A stretch of DNA of 64,000 nucleotides from Methylotenera sp. (GCF_030653755.1 NZ_JAURYU010000049.1:43674-107673); one strand, 5' to 3'. Counted from the first letter of the stretch, positions 41,501 through 50,511 are shown. The notes: a model not told the origin generated them from the sequence alone. Numbers and translations are program-made.

Positions 41501-42672
41501 CAATTTGCGTAATTGGTCATTTCTTCAACATAAGTACATGTAGCACCAGCGCAATCGGTACGGCTAGCCGCCTTAACTGTTGAACCAGGTAAAGTATAGC
41601 TGTTCAAGGATGCAGAGATCACTACTGGTAAGGTTTTGCCAGGCACAGCATTGACAGAAAAAGCCGTTGACGTTACGTTTCTGCCACCAGATTTAATAAT
41701 AACAGGCGCACTTGTAATATTGGCAGTGGCAGCAGTTGGTGAAGCATATACCGTGACAACGCTACCCGATACTGTTGAAAAATAGCCTCTTGCAGTACAA
41801 CTACCTGTCAATGCATAGGTACAATTGTTGATATTGGTTGAAATCGCAGAAGCTAAATTATTATTATTATTTAAACTTGCGGTCGTAGCAGAAAGAATTT
41901 GTGCACCACCTACGGTCACTGATGAAACACTCGTTGACCCACCTGAGCCGTTGGCAACACTAATAGTGGCCACCCGAGCACTTGGCATTCTCAAATTAGT
42001 AAAGCCAGTTAAATTGGTTGCCTGACAACTGTTAGCTGCTGGTGTAGCTGCCCCAGCGTTGCCTGATGTGTTACACCAGCGCACTGTGGCGGGGTAAGGA
42101 TAGGTAGCACTAGGTGCAGATTGCGCATTACACACTTTAAGATCACGCTTGGTGCAATACTCACCCGCAACTACATGAAAATAAATAGAATCTGTTTCTA
42201 AATTTTTAGTCCCTGTAGGGTAGCCCGAACCAGTGTAGGCATTATTTTTCACTTGGCGCCAATTTGGCTTAGTCGCTGTACTAGCACCAGTAGCTGTGGC
42301 TTGCCCAATTTGGCTAGGATACTGACTCGTGTTTAACCCAGATGAATCAAAAAAAACAGGGGGTAAATAGCTGACACTAGGATTATAGGCAACAGTGTTA
42401 TAACTGGCATTTCTGAATTGAGAGTCATTGCTACTATTGGCCCAATCAGGCATGTAATCCCAGCTCATACTACCAGAGTCATCCAGAACAAATAATAGAT
42501 TAGGCTGTATGGTGATGGTAGGACTATTTGCCAAAGGTATTGTGGCAAGATCCAGCGGTGATGTTACTGGTGCAGATATAGCCACTTGCGGCAGTAGGAG
42601 ATTGAAAATAAAAGCGATGGCCGCTACCAAACGACTCCATACCTGCATGTATTTCTGATGATATCGTTGCAT
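38572..42672 (-). CDS. pilY1: Type IV pilus assembly protein / tip adhesin PilY1
   Basis: 1366-aa exported protein. Signal peptide (LVAAIAFIFNLLLPQVAISA), then a von Willebrand factor A-like region whose metal site starts PNLLFVLDDSGSMSWD (DxSxS). The C-terminal half is the PilY1 beta-propeller (MGANDGMLHAFDA, YYALDITNPTSPTLLWEFD, GGDLLGNLWRFNL). A Cys-rich insert with repeated SxxCxxT-like segments lies in the middle (about residues 695-770). In pilus systems it supports extension, adhesion and surface sensing. It is last in the pilin operon, 9 nt after pilX. Confidence 0.93.
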   Translation of the reverse strand: MQRYHQKYMQVWSRLVAAIAFIFNLLLPQVAISAPVTSPLDLATIPLANSPTITIQPNLLFVLDDSGSMSWDYMPDWANSSNDSQFRNASYNTVAYNPSVSYLPPVFFDSSGLNTSQYPSQIGQATATGASTATKPNWRQVKNNAYTGSGYPTGTKNLETDSIYFHVVAGEYCTKRDLKVCNAQSAPSATYPYPATVRWCNTSGNAGAATPAANSCQATNLTGFTNLRMPSARVATISVANGSGGSTSVSSVTVGGAQILSATTASLNNNNNLASAISTNINNCTYALTGSCTARGYFSTVSGSVVTVYASPTAATANITSAPVIIKSGGRNVTSTAFSVNAVPGKTLPVVISASLNSYTLPGSTVKAASRTDCAGATCTYVEEMTNYANWHTYYGTRGQAMKTSASIAFKDVTEDYRLGFMTTSTRSAQMLNFDTFNTAQKAAWYSMFFAAPADRNTPLRGSLSKAGRIYANETVAKRGVFTDPIQYECQQNFTLLTTDGYWNTGDETSTYAGGPLGLDNTNVGNLDSAANNTPRPMREGSPAVENTLADVAKYYFDTDIRTVDLGNCTGAKGENICQSPAPSTANQKQNMVTLTLGMGVDGVLSYTSDYKIATSGDFTDIKNGIKNWPDPIANTGPERIDDLWHAAVNGGGTYFSAKNPTDLVSQLKEALASIEVKLGAGSAAATSTLNPVTGDNNAYVASYTSGYWIGNLEKRSIDLVTGAVSQAASACVEDVVTSATCISPSSVVPDGSGAYNCVTPSVTSPLACSGTLVGTDCSVSLPVACVGTLKDKVANTADTRKIYMNSGGALTDFTLGAISSAGLANTFGATFLAANLTQWPTLTSEQKANFTSERLVNYLRGQTGYDENAADPENKLFRKRQAVLGDAVDSKPAFVGKPTFKYADTGYSAFKEAQATRTKTVFMGANDGMLHAFDAGSLQELWAYVPSMVIPNMWKLADSAYGNKHSYYVNGDPVISDVYDGGAWRTILVAGLNGGGRGYYALDITNPTSPTLLWEFDAVDEPNLGYTYGTPIITKKSDGTWVVLVTSGYNNIPDNSAFYSLPDTKFKPNNPALYNGGDGKGYLYVLNAISGTKVSEIPTGVGSTSLPSGLAEISAYADDPEKNNTATYVYGGDLLGNLWRFNLADNSKLLFAKLEASGAQAITTSPELGTIKNKRVVFVGTGKYLEVSDLTDTSQQTLYAIKDDNASATLVDPRSVLVEQTIVPDSFDTRKSGTSNAVDFGSGLGWYIDLPDQGERQNVPSQLVLGTLLVPTTVPTSSACQPAGYGWLTFLDYETGTAVNNLGANIVSLRTNAPTVGFNVVYIDGKPKVSIVTADNPTPQILDVPFTGTGTGFQKHRSIWRELNL

Positions 42673-42681
42673 CGCTAACTC

Positions 42682-43308
42682 CTAATAGACATATGTCTGG
42701 GTATAACTAACCGTGTTTTTAACCCCAGCGACACGTGTTGTGATACGGTAAATCGGGCTTTGCTGCGTATTAATGATGGCACCGCCTCCATCTGAAGGCA
42801 CCACCTTATTACTGCCTTTGCCTATTTCAGGATCGCCCAGCAAACATATATTATTAGCTGGCGCGACGGTGTCTCTACACATGCGTTGAATAATAAAACG
42901 TATGTTATTGCCACTACTGGTTTCAGTGCCGCCAACAATTCCGTCACCACTAGCAACTGCGGCGGTAGCCCACGTTGCATCGGCTTTAAGTACAGTCGGC
43001 AAATCTAAATCTGGAGAACCTTCCTCTGGCAAAAATGTGGCGTAATAACCTTGCGCCAATTTATCAGTATAAAGATTCTCTGGGTTAGCAACTGCCTGTG
43101 CTTCTAACCAATTTAAAGCAGTTTCTACGCCACGATCAGATGAAACTAGTGCAGTGTGTTTCAGCGCCATATTGCCTGCAATAATAGTATTAGTATCCAC
43201 TGATCGAATAAGTGCAACTGCCGCAAGTGACATCACAACCAACGCAATCAAAGCGACAAACAACACCACACCTTGTTGCTTGAAAGATTGAAGGGTTTGA
43301 GTCTTCAT
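42682..43308 (-). CDS. pilX: Type IV pilus minor pilin PilX
   Basis: 208-aa PilX-type protein. N-terminal QQGVVLFVALIALVVMSLAAVALIR is the hydrophobic pilin helix; it has the G before cleavage but no Glu at +5 as is usual for PilX. Followed by TNTIIAGNMALKHTALVSSDRGVE, characteristic of the family. It overlaps the end of pilW by 4 nt and precedes pilY1. Confidence 0.9.
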   Translation of the reverse strand: MKTQTLQSFKQQGVVLFVALIALVVMSLAAVALIRSVDTNTIIAGNMALKHTALVSSDRGVETALNWLEAQAVANPENLYTDKLAQGYYATFLPEEGSPDLDLPTVLKADATWATAAVASGDGIVGGTETSSGNNIRFIIQRMCRDTVAPANNICLLGDPEIGKGSNKVVPSDGGGAIINTQQSPIYRITTRVAGVKNTVSYTQTYVY

Positions 43309-44414
43309 AACACATCCTTAGACCAAAGCATATTACGTAATGGAATAATCGTTTCAAATGTCTTATACCGATATTTTTGCCAACTATCTATCGCTGATAA
43401 ATCAATCGTGGGTGCTGCATCAAAATCAGTATCATCCCAAGCACAAGGCCCATTATTCGCCACACCTTTGGTCGTCGTACACTGGGCCGTCACGTCATCT
43501 TTTTCTAATAAATCATTCCGCGCCACCACTACAATACGTAGGGCTTTAATTCTATTTCGGTCAACGATGGAAGGCGCCGCCCAAGTACCAGTCGCATTGA
43601 CCCAATTCACCACCTGATTACTGTTGGCTACAGCAGATACACCATATTGGGCTTGCATATTCACAATTTCCGATACAATCGGCACGCCATCTAAAGTAAG
43701 CTGATTATTGATAACCTCATATCGGTAATCACGCCAATCGCCCATACAGGCTATTTTTGCACCAATAGCAATTGGCGCACCTGCGGGAGTAGCACCGATT
43801 AAACTAATATTTTGCAATGTGTCTGGATCTCCGTTGGCGTCAGCAATACGTGTCATACGGCACAATGGCCCTTGGCTAATTAAGACAATGTCATTGTCCT
43901 TGCAGCCGATATTGTTCTCGGCAGCTAAGCCTGCAGATGCTGTTGCATTAGCTGCATTAACAATCTTGACAGGCACTGCCCCCATGGCTGTTTGGCTATA
44001 ACGTGCTGTGATTACATCGCTAACGCCATCAGCGCTACCACCATCTTCAATCACTAACGGGAATATATCAAGGTCGGGCGTTGCTGGGTCATCATCATGG
44101 TCAAAGACTGGCGATGGGTCACAGTTAAGAGAGGCATTATCTTCATCGGCACTTGGCATAGGCAAACCATAGCCTGCCATTTGTACATCACGCTGAATGT
44201 GATGTAGCGCGATACTACCATTGGTTTGTGCATCTGCCGTACCTGAAGTGCTGCGTTTCTGGCCCTCAAATGCTGAAAATACCTGCATAATCACCAGGCT
44301 GGCAATTAAGCCTATTACCAAACCTACCATTAACTCGACTAAGCTAAAACCAGATTGGCTCAAACCTGATTGGCGCAAGTGGTAATAAGATAAGTATTTT
44401 TTTTGTAGTTTCAT
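43305..44414 (-). CDS. pilW: Type IV pilus minor pilin PilW
   Basis: 369-aa minor pilin with a prepilin leader cut at [13 protein letters not shown] and a long C-terminal globular domain (several Cys: NCDPSP, GCKDND, LCRM). Conserved HHIQRDVQMAGYGLP follows the helix, as in PilW. Overlaps pilX by 4 nt and lies 16 nt after pilV. Confidence 0.92.
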   Translation of the reverse strand: MKLQKKYLSYYHLRQSGLSQSGFSLVELMVGLVIGLIASLVIMQVFSAFEGQKRSTSGTADAQTNGSIALHHIQRDVQMAGYGLPMPSADEDNASLNCDPSPVFDHDDDPATPDLDIFPLVIEDGGSADGVSDVITARYSQTAMGAVPVKIVNAANATASAGLAAENNIGCKDNDIVLISQGPLCRMTRIADANGDPDTLQNISLIGATPAGAPIAIGAKIACMGDWRDYRYEVINNQLTLDGVPIVSEIVNMQAQYGVSAVANSNQVVNWVNATGTWAAPSIVDRNRIKALRIVVVARNDLLEKDDVTAQCTTTKGVANNGPCAWDDTDFDAAPTIDLSAIDSWQKYRYKTFETIIPLRNMLWSKDVL

Positions 44415-44430
44415 CTTAAATACCTTTAAA

Positions 44431-44847
44431 TTAGATACCTTCTATCCGCGCATTAGTACTGTAGGTGTGTTCTTCTTCACCTGGCAATTGCCAGCTTACA
44501 GTAACCGTCACAACACGCTCTGGCGAAATAGCAACAGTGCGCGTACCATTAGGTAATAAATTTGAGATATCGGTATCAACCTCAATATAATCTGCAAGGC
44601 CAGTACCTACCCATATCAAACCAAGACGTTGCTGTGCAATAAAAGTGGCTTCTGCTCTGTATTTAGCATCTGACGTATTTTTAACTAGGACACCCTGTAA
44701 ACCTGCTAAAGCCAAAATTCCCATAGAGAAGATCACGATGGCAATCATAGACTCAAGCAAAGCGATGCCTTGCTGCGTTTTAAATTTAAGGTTGGTCACG
44801 TTCAAAAGTGAGCGCCTACTTCTCATTAATTGATTTTGTTTAGCCAT
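44431..44847 (-). CDS. pilV: Type IV pilus minor pilin PilV
   Basis: 138-aa minor pilin. Prepilin site TQQG|IALLESMIAIVIFSMG, with Glu at +5, then LALAGLQGVLVKNTSDAKYRAEA typical of PilV. It is between fimT and pilW in the operon, with gaps of 9 and 16 nt. Confidence 0.92.
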   Translation of the reverse strand: MAKQNQLMRSRRSLLNVTNLKFKTQQGIALLESMIAIVIFSMGILALAGLQGVLVKNTSDAKYRAEATFIAQQRLGLIWVGTGLADYIEVDTDISNLLPNGTRTVAISPERVVTVTVSWQLPGEEEHTYSTNARIEGI

Positions 44848-44856
44848 TTAAATACC

Positions 44857-45447
44857 TCAAGCAGGACATTTTCGTGGATCACTGTCCGACAAACCAGTAT
44901 ACGGATCACACATTTTGCCTGCACCACCAGCATCAATCAAAATTCGCAAATCCCGACTATCTGATCCGTTCATCGATGTATTATCAATATCAAGCTGAGT
45001 AAACGGATCTTCTGGTGCACCTTCCAACTCAGATCGAACACGCCCTAAACTTGTAAAAACTAAAATAGTAGAGCCTACTGGCGTTGCTGTCACGGAGATG
45101 CTTGCTGAAGAGCCTTCTGCTATGCTCCGCGCTTCAATCGGGTCTGGACAATCCGCTGTAACGTTTACGCAACCAATTGTCCATGCAGAGCCCGCCCCAA
45201 TTTCAAATTTAACATCTGCATTACGTTTTAACGCTTCAACTCTTGCCTTTTGTAACCCAGAGTTAATTGAATCTGCTGCATTTCTGATTCTGGTATTTTC
45301 AATCCAAATCGTATAACTTGGCAGTGCAAATGCCGCAAGAATACCAATGACAGATACTGCAACCATCAGCTCGACCAAGCTAAAACCACCAAAATGACTC
45401 ATTTTAGCCCGTCGTATTTGACGCCTATTTGTGCGTAAGGCTAGCAT
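44857..45447 (-). CDS. fimT: Type IV pilus minor pilin, GspH/FimT family
   Basis: 196-aa pseudopilin-like protein of the GspH/FimT/FimU family. The leader is cut at [17 protein letters not shown]. The C-terminal domain holds GRVRSE and two Cys near the end (KMCDPY, RKCPA). I start it at ATG 45447, whose ATGCTAG overlaps the pilE stop; a TTG at 45471 and an ATG at 45402 are alternatives. FimU versus FimT cannot be decided here. Confidence 0.9.
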   Translation of the reverse strand: MLALRTNRRQIRRAKMSHFGGFSLVELMVAVSVIGILAAFALPSYTIWIENTRIRNAADSINSGLQKARVEALKRNADVKFEIGAGSAWTIGCVNVTADCPDPIEARSIAEGSSASISVTATPVGSTILVFTSLGRVRSELEGAPEDPFTQLDIDNTSMNGSDSRDLRILIDAGGAGKMCDPYTGLSDSDPRKCPA

Positions 45448-45878
45448 GAGCCACTCTTGCTCGTTAACCAACAGCCTGTACCCGTAGTACCATCGTAGAT
45501 AGAAGATTTAGTATTGTCTTGATTAATACTGAACTCAAAGCTACTCATATCACCAGCGCCCTCTGCTGTTAACGTATAAGTAGTAGCGTCAGAGTCACAG
45601 GTGATTGTAAAGTTTTGGGTATTTGCAGGACATGGACCATCAGCATAGGTGCGATTATCTTGAAAATACTGCTCCATTTTCACCCTGCCATCAGCTAAAG
45701 CGGACGGCGCTTCTGCTGCTTTGGCTTTTTTCACATAATCGGTATATGCTGGTAACGCTATGCTAGCTAAAATGCCAATAATCGCGACCACAATCATAAT
45801 CTCTACCAAAGTAAAACCTTTAGTAAAGCCTTTTGATATTGCCGTGCGGCTAGATTGGATTACTTTTGAGTTAACCAT
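45441..45878 (-). CDS. pilE: Type IV pilin PilE
   Basis: 145-aa pilin of the PilE minor-pilin group. Leader cut at [29 protein letters not shown], with Glu at +5. C-terminal half has a Cys pair near the end (GCW, SGSC) for a D-region disulfide and another CP...TC pair. AAGGGGA precedes ATG. The leader contains a 12-nt tandem duplication giving KGFT twice. It is the first gene of the operon, whereas in Pseudomonas pilE is last. Confidence 0.92.
   Translation of the reverse strand: MVNSKVIQSSRTAISKGFTKGFTLVEIMIVVAIIGILASIALPAYTDYVKKAKAAEAPSALADGRVKMEQYFQDNRTYADGPCPANTQNFTITCDSDATTYTLTAEGAGDMSSFEFSINQDNTKSSIYDGTTGTGCWLTSKSGSC
45810..45833 (-). repeat. 12-nt tandem duplication in the pilE leader
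   Basis: Two 12-nt units (11 of 12 identical) encode KGFT-KGFT at the prepilin cleavage site. The second copy carries the functional G|FTLVE. Confidence 0.85.
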
Positions 45879-45939
45879 TCCAATTCCCCTTTTACTTAAA
45901 ATGTATCATGCTACTGACAACAGCCCATGTCTATCAGCA

Positions 45940-45952
45940 ACCGACAGTCGGT
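45940..45952. promoter_or_regulatory. Small palindrome upstream of pilE
   Basis: ACCGACAGTCGGT is a perfect 6+1+6 dyad about 62 nt upstream of the pilE ATG. Possible operator; no sigma-54 box was found nearby. Confidence 0.3.
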
Positions 45953-46000
45953 AAATTTCACAGAACAAACGGTTACTAATATCTTTTTACAACATGAGCT

Positions 46001-46027
46001 TATCATTATTAAGCTTAATAAATGATA
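46001..46027. other. AT-rich dyad between pilE and lptM
   Basis: An inverted repeat centred on AAGCTT (46011-46016), with arms of 13 and 14 nt and one bulge, lies in the divergent region 45879-46102. It could be a shared operator; chance in AT-rich DNA is also possible. Confidence 0.35.
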
Positions 46028-46102
46028 GAATAAGACACATTATTAAACGCGATATTAAATGTTTAGATAATTGATTTTATCTGAAACATCTCACAAAATA
46101 CT

Positions 46103-46231
46103 ATGAAGCCACTTACAAAAAAACTGATGTTGCTTTTGATTGCCCAGCTAATTTTGGTAGGTTGCGGCACTAAAGGCCCGCTCTACATTCCTGAACAGGC
46201 GTACCCTCAGCCAGCCACATCGAATAAATAA
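46103..46231 (+). CDS. lptM: LptM-like small lipoprotein
   Basis: 42-aa lipoprotein: basic start MKPLTKKL, hydrophobic stretch, lipobox LVGC, then GTKGPLYIPEQ, which matches the YifL/LptM family (CG-x-KGPLY). LptM assists LptD maturation in the outer membrane in E. coli. It sits just before lysA, the usual place in proteobacteria. No clear Shine-Dalgarno is seen. Confidence 0.9.
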   Translation: MKPLTKKLMLLLIAQLILVGCGTKGPLYIPEQAYPQPATSNK

Positions 46232-46270
46232 ATCGCTAACTTTCCACCTCCTTACCGTTAAGACATTACT

Positions 46271-47521
46271 GTGAATACTTTTACGCTTAAAAATAACGTG
46301 TTACATGCCGAAAATGTAGCCCTTACCCAAATTGCAGAGAACTTTGGTTCGCCTTGTTACGTTTATTCCAGATCCGCACTTAGCCAAGCTTTTGAACGCT
46401 TTAGCGCTGGTTTTAAAGACGCCAACCACTTAGTTTGCTTTGCGGTAAAGTCTAACCCTAGCCTTGCGATCTTAAATTTATTTGCAAAACTTGGCGCGGG
46501 TTTTGACATCGTTTCTGGTGGCGAACTGGCAAGAGTAATTGCTGCGGGTGGTGACCCTAAAAAGGTCGTTTTTTCTGGGGTAGGTAAAACTGCTGACGAA
46601 ATGCGAGCTGCCTTAGAAGCTGGGATTTTTTGTTTTAACGTAGAGTCTGCCAGTGAATTAGTGCGCTTGAACGACGTAGCTACCTATATGGGGAAAATAG
46701 CACCCGTATCATTACGTGTAAATCCGAATGTAGATGCGAAAACACACCCATATATTTCAACAGGCTTAAAAAATAATAAATTTGGTGTGGCATATGAAGA
46801 TGCACTGGATATTTATTTACAGGCCGCTGAAATGACTAATATTGCGATTCACGGTGTGGATTGCCATATTGGCTCGCAAATTACCGAGTTATCACCGTTT
46901 TTAGATGCTTTTGACCGTGTGCTTGCACTGGTAGATGCATTGGCTGAAAACAATATTCATATCCAACATATCGACCTTGGCGGCGGTATCGGCATTTGCT
47001 ATAACGACGAAACACCACCAGAGTTTACGGCTTATGCAAAAGCAATGCGCGAGAAACTAGGTGGTCGCAATGTGAAACTGGTATTTGAGCCTGGCCGTGC
47101 TTTAGTCGGCAATGCTGGTGTTTTACTCACTAAAGTTGAGTATTTAAAACAAACAGAAACCAAAAACTTCGCAATTGTAGATGCGGCCATGAATGATCTG
47201 ATGCGCCCAGCACTTTACGATGCTTACCACGACATTAAAGCGGTTAAGCCACGCGCTGAAGAGGCTGTAAATTACGAAATAGTAGGCCCAGTATGTGAAA
47301 GTGGTGACTTTTTGGGGCATGACAGAGCGCTGTCATTGCAAGAGGGTGACTTGTTGGCGATTATGTCGGCAGGTGCTTATGGCATGAGTATGTCAAGCAA
47401 CTACAATACCAGACCACGTGCCGCAGAAGTGATGGTGGACAATGACCAATGTCACTTAATTAGAAAACGCGAGCAAATTGCAGATTTATTTGCGGGTGAA
47501 AATATACTGCCAAATAGTTAG
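46271..47521 (+). CDS. lysA: Diaminopimelate decarboxylase
   Basis: 416-aa PLP enzyme for the last step of lysine synthesis. The PLP lysine is in CFAVKSNPSLAIL; other motifs are GGELARVIAAGGDP, HCHIGSQ-type DCHIGSQITE, LGGGIGICY, EPGRALVGNAG and GPVCESGDFLG. The start is GTG at 46271. The 3' region (47522-47959) has no gene, only repeats and a terminator. Confidence 0.96.
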   Translation: MNTFTLKNNVLHAENVALTQIAENFGSPCYVYSRSALSQAFERFSAGFKDANHLVCFAVKSNPSLAILNLFAKLGAGFDIVSGGELARVIAAGGDPKKVVFSGVGKTADEMRAALEAGIFCFNVESASELVRLNDVATYMGKIAPVSLRVNPNVDAKTHPYISTGLKNNKFGVAYEDALDIYLQAAEMTNIAIHGVDCHIGSQITELSPFLDAFDRVLALVDALAENNIHIQHIDLGGGIGICYNDETPPEFTAYAKAMREKLGGRNVKLVFEPGRALVGNAGVLLTKVEYLKQTETKNFAIVDAAMNDLMRPALYDAYHDIKAVKPRAEEAVNYEIVGPVCESGDFLGHDRALSLQEGDLLAIMSAGAYGMSMSSNYNTRPRAAEVMVDNDQCHLIRKREQIADLFAGENILPNS

Positions 47522-47537
47522 GTTTCAGTTGATGACT

Positions 47538-47563
47538 TGCAGGAGCGGTCATTTTGCGTGTGA
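47538..47563 (+). repeat. Degenerate REP-like unit
   Basis: TGCAGGAGCGGTCA followed by a diverged second half (TTTTGCGTGTGAA). It matches the first half of the repeat at 47606. Confidence 0.55.
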
Positions 47564-47605
47564 ACGGACATGCCCTTTACAGGTAACCGCCAAAACTGGC
47601 TTATC

Positions 47606-47719
47606 TGTAGGAGCGGTCATTGACCGCGAAAGCAATGCTGAATGTTCACCTAACATTTCAATCATCCAATAATGTAGCTAATTGAAAGGCTTTGTTCGCG
47701 GCTACTAGCCGCTCCTACA
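47606..47719. repeat. REPIN: inverted pair of 25-nt REP-like units
   Basis: Unit one (47606-47630, plus) reads TGTAGGAGCGGTCA then TTGACCGCGAA; unit two (47695-47719) is the same unit on minus. Each is itself a small palindrome (GCGGTCA/TGACCGC). They are separated by 64 nt and resemble the TGTAGGAGCGG REP families of gammaproteobacteria, which are moved by RAYT transposases. No RAYT gene is in the window. Confidence 0.8.
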
Positions 47720-47900
47720 TACGACTTTGCAAGTGCTTTGACATGTGAATAGTGCAGTTTACTGCGCATATTCCATGGGCAAGCCAAATGCTGGCTTAGC
47801 ACTTAGAAAATCGGAGTGCCTGTGGTACATGCGAGCTTTCAAGTACTCTTACTTGAGAATGCAACAGTTTACGGCAGATGTTTGATGGGGTAAGCAAAAT

Positions 47901-47930
47901 AAAAAAGCGAAGATTAATCTTCGCTTTTTT
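47901..47930. terminator. Bidirectional terminator between lysA and purU
   Basis: A perfect 30-nt palindrome: AAAAAAGCGAAGAT and its complement around TA, with A and T tracts on each side. It is 30 nt beyond the purU stop and some 380 nt beyond lysA. Confidence 0.9.
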
Positions 47931-47959
47931 ATTAGCCAATCTTAATTCACTAGACGTTA

Positions 47960-48814
47960 TTAATCAAAAATAACCGTTTTGTTTGCATACAACAAAATAC
48001 GGTTTTCAATGTGCCAGCGTACCGCCTTTGATAGCACAACACGCTCTAAGTCTCGACCTTTTTGAATCAAATCTTCTACTTGATCGCGATGTGAAATTCG
48101 GTCAATACCTTGCTCAATAATGGGACCTTCATCCAGCACTTCTGTTACATAGTGGCTGGTTGCACCAATCAGCTTAACACCTCGCTCAAATGCACGGTGG
48201 TAAGGGCGCGCTCCAATAAAGGCCGGTAAGAAAGAGTGATGGATATTAATAATACGTTGTGGGTAGCGTGACACAAAGTCTGGCGATAAAATCTGCATGT
48301 AGCGAGCTAGTACGATTAAATCAATGTTGTAATCCGCAAATAGCTTAAATTGTGCGGCTTCGGCCTGAGGTTTATTGTCTTTATTGACTTCAATATGATG
48401 AAAGTCAATCCCATAAAATTTAACGAGCGCTTCGGTATCGCGATGATTACTAATCACCAGTGGAATTTCGCAGGCCAACTCACCGCTTTTATGACGATGC
48501 AACAAATCAGCTAAGCAATGGTCATACTGCGATACCATGATGGCAACGCGCGTTTTATGTTGCGACAATTTGAGCTGCCATTGCATGCTGAACTTGCTTG
48601 CGACTTCCGAAAATGTTTGATTAAAGCTCGCTTCATCTAAATTGAATCCTGTGAAATCCCATTCAACGCGCATTAAAAATAGATTATTTTCCGCATCCTG
48701 ATGCTGGTCTGCGTGTAAAATATTAGCATTGTGCTGAAGTAAGAAATCAGCGATGGCTGCGACAATGCCTTTAGTATCTGGGCAAGTAATCAGTAGGGTT
48801 GCAGTATTTTTCAT
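47960..48814 (-). CDS. purU: Formyltetrahydrofolate deformylase
   Basis: 284-aa enzyme that hydrolyses 10-formyl-THF to formate and THF. N-terminal ACT domain (TLLITCPDTKGIVAAIADFL) and C-terminal formyl-transferase fold with LARYMQILSPDFV and HHSFLPAFIGARPYHRAFERG. In methylotrophs it links C1-folate to formate. It is divergent from ispH. Confidence 0.96.
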   Translation of the reverse strand: MKNTATLLITCPDTKGIVAAIADFLLQHNANILHADQHQDAENNLFLMRVEWDFTGFNLDEASFNQTFSEVASKFSMQWQLKLSQHKTRVAIMVSQYDHCLADLLHRHKSGELACEIPLVISNHRDTEALVKFYGIDFHHIEVNKDNKPQAEAAQFKLFADYNIDLIVLARYMQILSPDFVSRYPQRIINIHHSFLPAFIGARPYHRAFERGVKLIGATSHYVTEVLDEGPIIEQGIDRISHRDQVEDLIQKGRDLERVVLSKAVRWHIENRILLYANKTVIFD

Positions 48815-48951
48815 AGTAAAAATTGATAGTCCAGTTTAGCCAATCTTGGGCGATGCCGATGTACTGGAAATATTTTTAAAGTTAATGATTTAAAAAATGC
48901 AATTATACCTGATGCGCTCAGCGCTTGATGTAATTTGAATGTAGATGAAAT

Positions 48952-50004
48952 ATGAACCCTGAACCAAACAACCTGAAACACCAAACTTTAGCTGAGAAGG
49001 CTGCTAGCGATGCCTCTATCCTGCTGGCTAATCCTCGTGGCTTTTGTGCGGGTGTGGACCGTGCCATTATTATCGTAGAGCAAGCGCTAGATAAATTTGG
49101 CGCACCTATTTATGTTCGGCATGAAGTTGTGCATAACAAATTTGTGGTCGATGAACTACGTGCTAAAGGTGCGATATTTGTTGAGGAGTTAGACGAGATT
49201 CCTACTGGTAGCATTGTGATTTTTAGCGCACATGGCGTCTCTAAAGCGGTGCGAGCCGAGGCTGAGTCACGCGGGCTGACTGCTTATGATGCAACCTGTC
49301 CACTGGTAACGAAGGTGCATATTGAAGTTGAAAAAATGCGCAAAGCTGGCATGGAAATCGTGATGATTGGACATAAAGGCCACCCTGAAGTTGAAGGGAC
49401 AATGGGGCAAGTCGAACAAACTAACACTGAAAACAATCAAGCAAGCAGTATAGGGATGTACTTAGTAGAAACGCCAGAAGATGTTGCCTCTTTAACAGTG
49501 AAAGACCCTGCCAAGTTAGCCTATGTGACACAAACAACGCTGTCAATGGATGATGCTGCTTTAGTGATCAATGCGCTAAAAGCGAAGTTTCCGCAGATTA
49601 ACGCGCCTAAAAGCGATGACATCTGCTATGCCACACAAAATCGGCAGGATGCAGTGAAGATCATGGCTCAAGATTGTGACCTTGTGATCATTGTAGGCTC
49701 ACCTAACAGCTCAAACTCTAACCGCCTACGTGAGGTAGCCAAGAATCAAGGCGTTGAGGCCTACATGGTGGATAACGCGAGTTATTTAAAATCAGAGTGG
49801 TTAGTTAACAAGAAAAAAATTGGCGTATCGGCTGGTGCTTCTGCCCCTGAGGTATTAGTGAAAGAAGTGATTGCGCAATTGCAAAATTTTGGTATAGGTA
49901 ATGTGCAGGAGCTACAAGGTGTGGTTGAAAGCGTAGTATTTCAACTGCCAAAAAATCTGACAAGCGCTGCCAAAACTAATTCAGCTAAATCGACTTCTAA
50001 TTAA
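48952..50004 (+). CDS. ispH: 4-hydroxy-3-methylbut-2-enyl diphosphate reductase
   Basis: 350-aa iron-sulfur enzyme at the end of the MEP isoprenoid pathway. Three cluster cysteines are in [23 protein letters not shown] and [21 protein letters not shown] binds diphosphate. There is a polar 22-residue N-terminal extension before [10 protein letters not shown], and a short Lys/Ser tail. Confidence 0.96.
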   Translation: MNPEPNNLKHQTLAEKAASDASILLANPRGFCAGVDRAIIIVEQALDKFGAPIYVRHEVVHNKFVVDELRAKGAIFVEELDEIPTGSIVIFSAHGVSKAVRAEAESRGLTAYDATCPLVTKVHIEVEKMRKAGMEIVMIGHKGHPEVEGTMGQVEQTNTENNQASSIGMYLVETPEDVASLTVKDPAKLAYVTQTTLSMDDAALVINALKAKFPQINAPKSDDICYATQNRQDAVKIMAQDCDLVIIVGSPNSSNSNRLREVAKNQGVEAYMVDNASYLKSEWLVNKKKIGVSAGASAPEVLVKEVIAQLQNFGIGNVQELQGVVESVVFQLPKNLTSAAKTNSAKSTSN

Positions 50005-50021
50005 TTTAATTAACATCAACT

Positions 50022-50474
50022 TTGAAAACGTACAAAACACCTATTTCTGCACTTGTGCTGATTCATACGCCTGATTTAAAAGTGCTGATTATGGAACGTG
50101 CTGATAGGGCTGGGTTCTGGCAATCGGTCACTGGCAGTATTGAAGGTGATGAAACACCATACCACGCAGCTGTTAGAGAAGTCGCTGAAGAAACAGGTTT
50201 AGATGCGACTCAATACACTTTGGAAGACTGGCAAGTGTCTAATGTGTATGAAATTTATCCTCATTGGCGCCATCGCTATGCTCCTGGTGTCACTGAAAAC
50301 CGCGAACACTTATTTGGCTTAGTGCTACCTAGTCCTTTGCCCGTTACACTTGCTCCTGACGAACATTTACAATACGAATGGGTCGATTGGCGTGAGGCTG
50401 CAAAACGGGTGTTTTCATGGACAAATGTAGATGCATTAAAAAGATTAGGTGAACGACATCAATTAACGTTATAA
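50022..50474 (+). CDS. nudB: Dihydroneopterin triphosphate diphosphatase
   Basis: 150-aa Nudix hydrolase. Nudix box: G at GSIEGDE with E, then REVAEETG (GX5EX7REVxEExG). Overall similarity to NudB (FWQSVTGSIEGDE; NREHLFGL) fits folate-pathway pyrophosphatase. The start is TTG at 50022. It lies between ispH and nadA, not next to other folate genes. Confidence 0.9.
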   Translation: MKTYKTPISALVLIHTPDLKVLIMERADRAGFWQSVTGSIEGDETPYHAAVREVAEETGLDATQYTLEDWQVSNVYEIYPHWRHRYAPGVTENREHLFGLVLPSPLPVTLAPDEHLQYEWVDWREAAKRVFSWTNVDALKRLGERHQLTL

Positions 50475-50511
50475 AATATACGCTTTAGCGTGCGCACTTT
50501 TAGAAAATACT

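Noticed and set aside
44857..45878. Type II secretion pseudopilins in place of type IV pilus genes
   Set aside because: The neighbours pilV, pilW, pilX and pilY1 define a pilus operon.
47522..47900. CRISPR array from the repeated GGAGCGGTC motifs
   Set aside because: Only three units, in both orientations and with unequal spacing; they fit REP elements.
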